Source of the DNA: Blastomussa wellsi | Lineage: Eukaryota > Cnidaria > Anthozoa > Scleractinia > Plerogyridae | DNA: 64,000 bases | Reading direction: 5' to 3' | Assembly: GCA_947652115.1 (NCBI GenBank) | Contig: OX393570.1 | Coordinates: forward strand, 8,986,846 to 9,050,845 | Shown: positions 51,989 through 61,000 of the stretch, in pieces | How the letters are laid out: each line of letters begins with the position of its first letter | How positions within the stretch are numbered: position 1 is the stretch's first letter | Made by a program: the position numbers and the translations under genes | Notes under the pieces: model-generated | What the model saw: only the letters and a program-made list of their open reading frames with translations | Told to the model about the DNA's origin: nothing | Databases searched by the model: none

Positions 51989-52325
51989 TTCTTTAGTCTT
52001 CAAGATATTCAGCGGGAACACAATGCATTTATAATTCACTTTAAAAAGTCCAAAAATAACCTTCCAATCGACAAAAGGCTAAACATTTAACAATTATTTG
52101 CCCGAGGCGAAGTGCACGTTGGAAAGCGATGATGCTTATCATTTATTAATGAGCAGCTACGGTCTGAAAAGAAGTACCAGAAAAGCACCCCCTCCCCCCC
52201 CCCCCCCCTTATCCAGTGAAGTAGTGGGGGGAGGTTGTTTATTGCTTTACAAGACATCCTTTTCAGGAGTGGATCGGAGAGAGCGAGGTTTGAGAGGGCA
52301 GGCTTATTTGAAACCTTGTATCAAT

Positions 52326-54243
52326 TAGGGCACTTATGCATGAGATAAATAAATTTTAGTGCTACAACGCCAAGAAAATTATTTCTGGTTTATTAGCGGA
52401 ATGATTTAAAGCCAAGCCAAGCCAAGTGCTGCCGACTAAAATCAAAAACTAGTCACTATCCTTGTTGCCATTAAATTTAACAAATTGAAGTGTGGACACC
52501 ACGAGGCGATATCCGCGTGATGAAGTAATTCATGATTAAATAACAGCACAGTACACTAGCTTAAAAGATGGCGTCAATTTGTTTTTTGAACATGATAATA
52601 AAAACCTAAACTCTTGCCTTCGCACACTAAGTAAAAGTTAGCCTGCGTTGCAGTCGACCCCTTTCCAAGCGCTTGGCGAACGACGGGAACTGCGAGCGAA
52701 CGAGCGTGCCTGGGGAGCAGACAAAAAATCGGAAAATCGGGGAGGGGATTTCTTCCCGACACCCTCCCCGCCTCTCTTTTTGTCTGCTCCCAGGCGTGTT
52801 CGTTCGCTCGCAGTTTCCTTCGAATTCCTTCGCAAGGCGCGCTTGGAAAGAATCGACAGTTACGTAGGAGTGACGTAAAAGTCAGTGAGCGGAACCTGAA
52901 ATTCTTTCTTGGTTTTCAAGTGACGTCATAAAATGTTAAAAACAAAATTCGCTGGGCCTGCTTAATTTTTATTGTCACCACGTGAAAGAAATCCTTAAAA
53001 GATATATATTCACAAGTTTCCAGTTAGAAGTATCCTTTCCGTTTGAAATACAGCATGCTGAATTTTCGAGATTTCCGCCGTACGTGACTTCACCATGGCG
53101 CCGTGACAAAGCTGTTGTGCTCTTAGAAGAGGTCTTTTCGTAAAATTTTTGCAGTTTAAGTATTAGGAAAGATGTTTATGTGTATATACACTAGATCGTG
53201 AGGAAAGAGCAGTCGCTTTCATAGCAAAAGTGGGTGCCAGATGTTTTCTTTGATTTCCGGCCGCCATGTTGGTGACCATCAAGCTTGGCACCAACATGGC
53301 GTTTCCATACTGAGCTCTATAAACTTGCGAGAAATGCTTCGGCAAATAACTCAAGAATGGTGTACCGCACAGACCTGAGACTTGGAGATGTTGTTTATCT
53401 ATTAATATTTTATAACATTTGAATTGATCAGATTTTTTTAATTCCTTGGTTTCGAGTTTATTTTTTGATGGCGTGACAGTGAAATCACAATCTTCAAACT
53501 TCGCAAAGAAACCCAAAGACAACCAGTAGTTAATATTGTGCAACCCTCATGAAAAACAGGGGAAGAAAAACTTATGCATACTTTTCACTTTTAGTAGGGT
53601 TTGTGGGCCACCATTTGATGATCCTAAAGGTCGCTGGCGAAGAGGAGGTGGTATCAATGTCCCGATTATCCTAAAGTTTTCAACAAGGCGAGCCGAAGCA
53701 TTGAATGTGAAGGAACTCGTGAGGCAGACTGGCATAGTTGTGACCCTTTCAAAGGATAATGAAAACTGTTTCACCGAGGCGGGAACAACAAAGACCGGGG
53801 AAACAAGCTCAACATGTACAAGCGCTACAGATGACCAGGGAGATGACTTGGGAGATAACAATTTATTGCACTATTAAAATTGAAGCTGTAATTTGCATTT
53901 CTTTCAGATGAATGAGACCTAACACAAGTGTAATAACGTGCCATTATAACAAAGCCTTTTTGCCAATTTTTGTCCAATGTTGTTTTGTTTTCATGTATCC
54001 CGAGTTGTCTTGGCGCTATTGTAAGTTAGGTAAAGAAAGGGAAAGGGTACGGCAATTTCGAAATACGCCCGCTGGAATAATGACAGCTTTGTTTTGTTCT
54101 GTTCTGTTCTCTTAATTGCCGTGGACAGTTTATAAATGGGGTTTGTATTATTGAATAAATAGTAAAAAAAGCGCGAGAAAAACTTGCTTTGACGGGCTTG
54201 CTTAGGGCTTTCTTTGTATAGATTCACCAGAGGCAATCGAACG
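52326..54243. other. Spacer between duplicates
   Basis: Contains a MITE (52637-52860). An open plus frame at 53536-53877 (KFSTRRAEALNVKELVRQTG) looks somewhat protein-like and lies after a TTTTCACTTTTAG acceptor-like run, but no family is recognised and it is not called as a gene. Confidence 0.35.
52637..52860. mobile_element. Fold-back MITE
   Basis: Arms run from GCCTGCGTTGCAGTCGACCC through CGAACGAGCGTGCCTGGGGA and GCAGACAAAAA, inverse to TTTTTGTCTGCTCCCAGGCG, TGTTCGTTCGCTCG and TTGGAAAGAATCGAC. Confidence 0.8.
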
Positions 54244-54475
54244 AAATCCATTTAATTGTGTTCGATTGAGTTCGGTTTCCGAACTCAATCGAACTCAATC
54301 AGACGGATTGAGTTCGATTTGTTCAATTGAATTCGATTTGTTTGGAAATCGAACTCGCTGAATGTGTGGTGTTCGATTTCGTTCGATTGCCGACCTTAAT
54401 CGAACTCAATCCACGGATTGAGTTCGATTGAGTTCGATTGAGTTCGATTTTCGAACGTTCGATTTACTACGCCGG
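54244..54475. repeat. TTCGATTGAG-type array, both orientations
   Basis: Repeated TTCGATTGAGTTCGATT and its inverse AATCGAACTCAATC fill the stretch, with short spacers (GACGG, TTTGGAAAT, GGTGTTCGATTTCG). The array ends exactly where the right duplicate begins. Confidence 0.85.
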
Positions 54476-56549
54476 GTCTATTGTATCTTGTAAATTACCA
54501 TGCTGTATTTTTAATTGGTAAATGAGAGCTTAATGCAGGTATCAAAAATGTATTAATGATGGAGTCTTACCATTTGGCCACCGCGCCTCACACAGCTCAA
54601 TAGCATACTTCGTTTAGAAATAAGCGCATAAGGGCAGAATTATGAGGTTGCGTGACATCAAGTGTCGATCATGTTTGTCAAAAAACGCACAGCCATAAAA
54701 CTTGGAGAAAATAATTCTCTTGTTATCTCCTACAATATTTCATTGACTGAATAATGTTCGATTTATTTTTTGTTGCGTGACATTGAAAACGATCAAAAAT
54801 GTTAATTCCCCACAAGGGACTCAGTCAAGCTGTGGCTTACAGCACTGGACTGATGCAAACATGAAATGGCTTCACTAACCCGACTACCATCGAATAGATT
54901 CCTTCTGAAAGCGCTGTTTCTTTTGTGTGGAATTACAGCGGTCAGTTTGTTCTTCTACGCACGAAAGACCAAACACAACAAGGACAAAGAACGCTTATTC
55001 CGTTCCCGGCGCAACGTAACTGAACAGCTCAACAGCTTTCCAAGAAGGGAGCTAGTCGACAATTTTCGAAGGCCTGATAAAAAGATTTTTATTGCTTTTG
55101 ATTATCGGGAGCAACTTGCGTGTGCAACGAATAGTTTTCTTGCTCTAACAGCTCTTGCTGCGTATGGTGGACGACAAGTTGTTGTACCATTTGTAAACGA
55201 TTCGAGATTGTACGGTTCACCGACATCAGCGAAGGGTTTTCAAACACTAGCACTGTACTATAACCTTACTGCGCTCAATCATACCCTTTACTCGCGCGGT
55301 CACGCTACGCTTATAAGCTGGCTAGAGTTTCAGGACGTCTGCCATGGAAAACTAGACGTACTTGTACTCTTTAAATATACAAACCTCAAAAAAGCTTCAA
55401 CAAATATGCAAGCAAAAGTGGGAGAAGTATATCCTTGTACCGTGCCCTCAAGACTGTCAAGACTTAATATATTCAACAATTTCAAGATTAGAAGAACAGT
55501 TTGTATGAACGTGTTTGCTGTTGATTCAGTTGAAAAATTTGAGGATAGCGTTGTGAAGAGGCTGCCATGTGTTGGTTTGGCTGAATGGAGAGGAAGTAGT
55601 AACACGACGACATTTAGAGCACAGTTTAATTTGCGATCAGTTGTAGCACACCGTATGAGCTTTGGAGATGCCGCTTATTTCTTTAACTCTAATCTTCTTC
55701 TTGTTGCGCGAGATTTCATCGCAAAAAATCTCGGTCAACTCTTTATCTGTGTGCACATACGTGCAGAGAAGATTTTAAAAACTGGAACTACTTTAAGAAA
55801 TATTACCGCGGTCGAGATTTGTTTATCAAATTTGACGACGCTAGTTCAAAGGCACAAGGATGCTAGTACGGCTCACATCCCCGTTTATCTAGCCGCCGAT
55901 TTCACTGACTTTGGGAGTTCATCACCACGTGCAACACCTTTACGAGAAAACGCCAAGTCACTGTTGGCAATTTTAGCCCCTCTAAAACCGGTTATTTTTC
56001 AGCCTTCAGCTTACAATCTTACTGATCGAGGCGCTGTGGCCATTGTGGAAATGAATATTCTGGTGTCTGGAAAACATTTATTTATAGTTGGAGAGGGTTC
56101 GTTTCAAGGATGGGTAGTCAAACAATTTCTTAAAACGAATACAATTGACCAACGATTCAAAGTTAAATGCCATAGCGAAATGTGTGGCAATTTATGCTAT
56201 TTCTAATTCTTTAGTCTTCAAGATATTCAGCGGAAACACAATGCATTTATAATTCACTTTAAAAAGTCCAAAAATAACCTTCCAATCGACAAAAGGCTAA
56301 ACATTTAACAATTATTTGCCCGAGGCGAAGTGCACGTTGGAAAGCAATGATGCTTATCATTTATTAATGAGTAGCTACGGTCCGAAGAGAAGTACCAGAA
56401 AAGCACCCCCCCCCCCCCCTCCCTCATCCAGTGAGTAGTGGGGGGAGGTTGCTTATTGCTTTACAAGACATTCTTTTAAGGAGTGGATCGGAGAGAGGGA
56501 GGCAAGGACCTATTTGAGAGGGGAGGCTTATTTGAAACCTTGTATCAAT
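54476..56549 (+). repeat. Right copy of 2-kb tandem duplication
   Basis: Starts GTCTATTGTATCTTGTAAAT and ends ACCTTGTATCAAT. Compared with the left copy it lacks about 212 bp (most of the SINE; junction GGAGTCTTACCATT) and about 100 bp (junction AAAAAACGCACAGCC). Confidence 0.9.
54866..56206 (+). CDS. Fucosyltransferase-like type II Golgi/ER membrane protein
   Basis: Single-exon gene, 446 residues from ATG 54866. A short cytoplasmic tail and one TM anchor (FLLKALFLLCGITAVSLFFY, about residues 12-31) precede a basic stem and a lumenal domain with several N-glycosylation sites (NVT, NLT, NHT, NTT, NIT). Motif-like parts are IFIAFDYREQLACATNSFLA near residue 75, LFICVHIRAEKIL near 290 (compare the HxRxx motif of protein O-fucosyltransferases) and LTDRGAVAIVEMNILVSGK near 395. 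I read this as a diverged GDP-fucose O-fucosyltransferase-like enzyme of a family expanded in cnidarians. The substrate is unknown. It is the intact partner of the 50.6-kb copy. Confidence 0.65.
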   Translation: MASLTRLPSNRFLLKALFLLCGITAVSLFFYARKTKHNKDKERLFRSRRNVTEQLNSFPRRELVDNFRRPDKKIFIAFDYREQLACATNSFLALTALAAYGGRQVVVPFVNDSRLYGSPTSAKGFQTLALYYNLTALNHTLYSRGHATLISWLEFQDVCHGKLDVLVLFKYTNLKKASTNMQAKVGEVYPCTVPSRLSRLNIFNNFKIRRTVCMNVFAVDSVEKFEDSVVKRLPCVGLAEWRGSSNTTTFRAQFNLRSVVAHRMSFGDAAYFFNSNLLLVARDFIAKNLGQLFICVHIRAEKILKTGTTLRNITAVEICLSNLTTLVQRHKDASTAHIPVYLAADFTDFGSSSPRATPLRENAKSLLAILAPLKPVIFQPSAYNLTDRGAVAIVEMNILVSGKHLFIVGEGSFQGWVVKQFLKTNTIDQRFKVKCHSEMCGNLCYF

Positions 56550-57836
56550 AGACCAATTTATGCCCCCATAAATTGTAGTTAATGGGACAACCAGGAGAAT
56601 CATGTGTGTATTGCGTGACATGTAGCAAAATAGGGTGGGATTTCACAAGCCAAAGTTCATTTCCACTCACGTGCCTCTATTGTGTAAGTTGCATGCTTTA
56701 GCCAATCGGAGTGTTTGAATTCACTGCCACTAAAGTTCAAGGGCAAAGTACACAAGCCTTGTGCTTTTTCATTCTGTTGCTTGAGCAGGCAAATTATCTG
56801 CCTGCTCCATCTCAGTACAACTAATTTTCCCACCCTTCCCTCCCTATCTTGCTAGCATGTCGTTTGCTTTATGATTTAGAATACACTATATTGCTTACCT
56901 ACAAAAAAAAAAAAAAAAAAAAAACATTATTTTCCTAAGAGATATTGCGATGCTTGCTATATACAAGATGTTGCAGTTTGAGCCTCTGATGGGTAGACCT
57001 GCACTGTACCTGCACCATAGACATGCAATATGGTTTTCTTGAAATGCATTGTAAACCGATCTCTGGTTAGGCCTTCAGGTTTATATATTGTTACTATAGC
57101 ATTTTTTCGAGGTTGTTGAGATCTTCCATGTAATTGTTATAATCTGCAGTTGTGTTCGGTTACGGTTAGCTTTGGCAGTTCATCTGCCTCAAAGACACTT
57201 ATTGTACTGTTTAGCTAGGCCTATTTTATGACCTACTTGTTACTATAGCATTTTGCGAGGTTGCAATATTCCATGTAATTGTTGTAATCTGCATTTGTGT
57301 TCGGTTACGGTTAGATTTGGCAGTTTATCTGCCTCAAAGACACTTAATGTACTGATTAGCTAGGCCTATTTTTTTTTTTTTGACCTACTTGTTTTATCGC
57401 ATTTTGCAAGGTTGCGATCTTCCATGTAATTGTTATAATCTGCAGTTGTGTTCGGTTATGGTTAGATTTGGCAGTTTATCTGCCTCAAAGACACTTAATG
57501 TCCTGATTAGCTAGGCCTGTAGTAGCCAACTACTCTGGGCAATTTGTTTAAGAATATTATTAGGCATCAACACATTCTTCCAAAGTTGTGTATATATTTG
57601 TTCTGCATCTCTGATTCATCAAACCTCTTTGAACGATTCGCTACAACAAAGAAATGATCGCTGTCACGATACGAATCGAAATACAACCGATAACCAACCG
57701 AAACAAAAACAATACTCACAAGATACTATGCCTGAATTCCCTTGCTTTCACTATGCTTTGAAAACACGTTCGCTCAAAGTCACATGGCGAACCGAACGAA
57801 ACGTCAAGTAATGGTCACGAAATGTCCCTTACACGC
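56550..57836 (-). other. Right flank and probable 3' LTR of the BEL/Pao element
   Basis: On the minus strand, the sequence just after a purine-rich tract begins TGTAAGGGACATTTCGTGAC at 57836, a typical LTR start. A TATA-like TATATATAC lies near 57590. The other LTR end could not be fixed, and a 22-nt A-run at 56903-56924 and the tandem repeats may lie inside it. Confidence 0.45.
57089..57522. repeat. Three tandem repeats of about 145 bp
   Basis: Units start near 57089, 57238 and 57391 and share TTCCATGTAATTGTTATAAT, GTGTTCGGTTACGGTTAG, TTTGGCAGTTTATCTGCCTC and TTAGCTAGGCCT. They differ by short indels and a T-run. Confidence 0.92.
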
Positions 57837-57850
57837 TCCCCCCCGAAAGA
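57837..57850 (-). other. Polypurine tract of BEL/Pao element
   Basis: Minus-strand CGGGGGGGAGCG lies directly before the TGTAAGGG LTR start, where plus-strand DNA synthesis is primed in LTR retroelements. The call rests on position and composition. Confidence 0.5.
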
Positions 57851-58045
57851 CGACTGGGGAGTCTATCTAAACAGAAAACTTAACAACAAAACTGGATCAC
57901 GGAATCGATCCATTACAGTCTCTGCACTCTAAAAAAGTCAGAGTTTCAAACAATGTTCAATACTCCTTAATGTCTCTTGCAAACAGCATCACTGTCTGTT
58001 CCTCGTTCGCACACAGCTTGTTGCACGTCACTGCTAAGGTACAGC

Positions 58046-61000
58046 TCACACTTGTTTCACCTGTTCTTCAATGCAACTAAGTAACTTCTCTTCCAACAAA
58101 CACAATTTTCTCACGTCTCTGTGATAGACTCCATCTGCTGATCTAACGACTACTCGGCGTACAATGCCTTCGCTGTCAGGAAGTTCCTGCTCCACCAATG
58201 CTTTTGGCCACTGGCCACGAGACGTGTTCTTGTCTGCTATCAAGACCAAATCCCCTACTCTGAAGTTGGGCTGTTGGCGCAACCACTTTTGCCGTTCCTG
58301 GAGCGTTGGTAGGTATTCTTTGGTCCATCTCGGCCAAAACTGGTTTGCAAGGAGGTGAACAAATTTCCATCTTGCCTTGAATCGATTTGCTTCGTCAAAC
58401 ACATCCGGAGGAGAACATGGATTTCTTCGCAATAATAGAATATGATTCGGCGTCAGTGCTTCTAAATCTTGCGGATCACTTGACACAGGTGTAATCGGCC
58501 TGTCGTTTAGAATCTTCTCTACTTCGACTAGAAATGTCCTTAAGGTTTCATCGCTGAGAAGGCGCTCTCCAACCAGCGAGTACAAGATTCTCCTAACTGA
58601 ACGTATGAGTCTCTCCCAAACTCCCCCTTGATGGCTAGCTGCCGGTGGATTGAACTTCCACTCAATCCCTCTTTGGGTTAATGTGGCCTGAATCTTCTCC
58701 TGATCCCATGCCTGCAATGCTCGGACAACATCCACTTCAGCTCCTCTAAAGTTGCTACCGTTATCACTGTAGATAACCGTCGGTGGACCTCGTCTACCAA
58801 CAAAGCGCAGAACAGCGTTTATGAAGCTGTCTGTGGTTAGGTCTTCAGCCACTTCTATGTGCACAGCTCGGTATCTCAAGCATGTGAAGATACATCCGTA
58901 ACGCTTGTTTAAAGGTGCGTTTTTCCTTGATCTTGTGCTAGGCCCATTCTTAACGTAAAGTGGACCAAAATAGTCTAGTCCTACAGCTGCAAACGGATAG
59001 ATGATTCTGTGACTGTCCGACGACACGCGGACCACTGGAAGCGGCGCGGTTACTTGCTCCCCTAATTTGGCATTCTGGCGTTTGCAAACATGGCACTTTC
59101 TGAGGACACGCTTTACCGAAGAAATTCCCTTGACAATCCAAAAGCGTTGTCTGATTTCGGCTAGAACTTGATAACTTCCAACGTGCCCATTCATATGGTG
59201 ACAATGGCGAATGATCATCTCCGTGACTGGGTGTTTTCCTGGCAGTATCATTGGATACTTGGCATCATACTGCAAATCTGAATGCTTCAGTCGTCCTCCA
59301 ACACGTAAAACTTCCTCATCTTTAAACGGTTTGAGTCGGGCAAGCTGACCGGTCAACTTATCAACTTGGCTGGTGAATGACTGCACCTGCACAAACTTCA
59401 CAATTCTCTTCTCAGCTTCAGCCACCTCAGATACTGCCAACGGTGTAGGATTGCGGTTTACGTCCCTCATCGAGTTCCTCTTAACTTCGGCTTGTAGTTG
59501 AGGACGCACTGGCATGCAGAAGGCACGGATGAGCCATGCAACTATTCTTCGTAACCGGTCCCATTCCGAATACCGCTGGAACAGGTCGCTCCAGAAGTCT
59601 TTCTGTACAACGGCCGCTCCCGTCGTAATCTTCACCCTTTTCACTCCTTCATCGCTTTCCAGGAGATCTTCTAAGACTTCTTCAGGCTGTGGAGGCCACT
59701 CTTCGTTGTCCTTCCACAAGAACTCTGGACCACTCTTCCATATCTCTAGTTTCCTTGTCTCTGAGGCTCTGATTCCCCGAGAGGCATAGTCTGCTGGATT
59801 GAGTTCCGATCTAACATGACGCCACTGACTTGGTTCTGACTCTTGGCGGATAGCAGCGACTCTGTTGGCGACAAATGTGACAAATCTTCGTGACTCGTTA
59901 GCAATGTACTTGAGCACTATCATTGAATCAGTCCAAAACGTAACACTGTTGATCTTCATTCTTCCTTCTAGTTCTTTCATTACAACTTTGTTAATCCGGG
60001 TCGCTAAGGTGGCTGCCGTCAATTCTAACTTCGGCACAGTCACTGCACCCTTCAGTGGTCTCACACGGGATTTACCCATTACAAAACTACAATGGATTTG
60101 TCCTTGATCATTGACAAGACTCAAGTATGAGACTGTCCCATAACCATGCTCTTGAGACGCGTCGGCAAAATGATGAAGCTCTGCCCGCATAACTTTGCCA
60201 AAGCTTCCTGGCTTGAAACAACGTGGAATACTGAAGCCCTGTAAACACATGAGGCCTTCTCTCCATCTTCTCCAACGAACACTCAATTCTTCTGGAAGAT
60301 TGTCATTCCAGCTAAACTTCAGTTTACACAGTTCCTGATTGATTTCTCTTCCCGGTAGGAGTAACGGACTGGCAAATCCAAGTGGGTCATACACAGTCGC
60401 AATCGAGGACAGCACTCCCTTTCGATTCTCAGGCTGTTCTCCTTTACCAAAAACGAAGTTTACCGTATCATGTTCCACGTCCCAATGGATACCTAGTGCT
60501 CTATCCAGAGGCAAGGTGTCAGATTTCAAATCCAAGTCCTTAATGTGCGGAGCTCGTTCTTCAACTGGGAATGCTGACAAGACATCACGACAGTTTGAAT
60601 TCCATTTTGTGAGTTGGAAGCCTCCTTTCGCAAGCAGTTCTTGTAGCTGTCTGCTGAGGCTTACGGCTTCTCCAGAATCAGCAAATGACTTAAGTAAGTC
60701 GTCCACATAGAAATCTCTAAATACAGTATCGACTGCTTCCGGTGGGAAATCTTGCTTGTTGTCCATAGCTGTCTTTCTGAGGGCATATCCTGCTACACTT
60801 GGGGAGGACTTCGCACCAAAGATGTGTACAAGCATCTGATAAGTTTTTGGATCTCTTGAAAGGTCACCATTCGGCCACCACAAGTAGCACAGCGCTCCAC
60901 AATCCTCTGGCGACACGTACACCTGGTGAAACATTCTCTTTATATCGGCTGTGACTGCTATGTCCTCCACCCTAAATCTGAGAATTACTCCTATCAGGGT

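Larger units (their letters stand above)
49918..52325 (+). repeat. Left copy of 2-kb tandem duplication
   Basis: Begins at GTCTATTTTATCTTGTAAAT and ends at ACCTTGTATCAAT. It matches 54476-56549 at about 97% through gene and flanks, with three indels in the 5' flank. This copy has a full SINE (50035-50250) and a nonsense-bearing gene. Confidence 0.9.

Noticed and set aside
53536..53877. Plus-strand open frame of 113 codons
   Set aside because: Somewhat protein-like, but no family, and the minus strand is open over the same stretch. Kept only as a note in the spacer entry.
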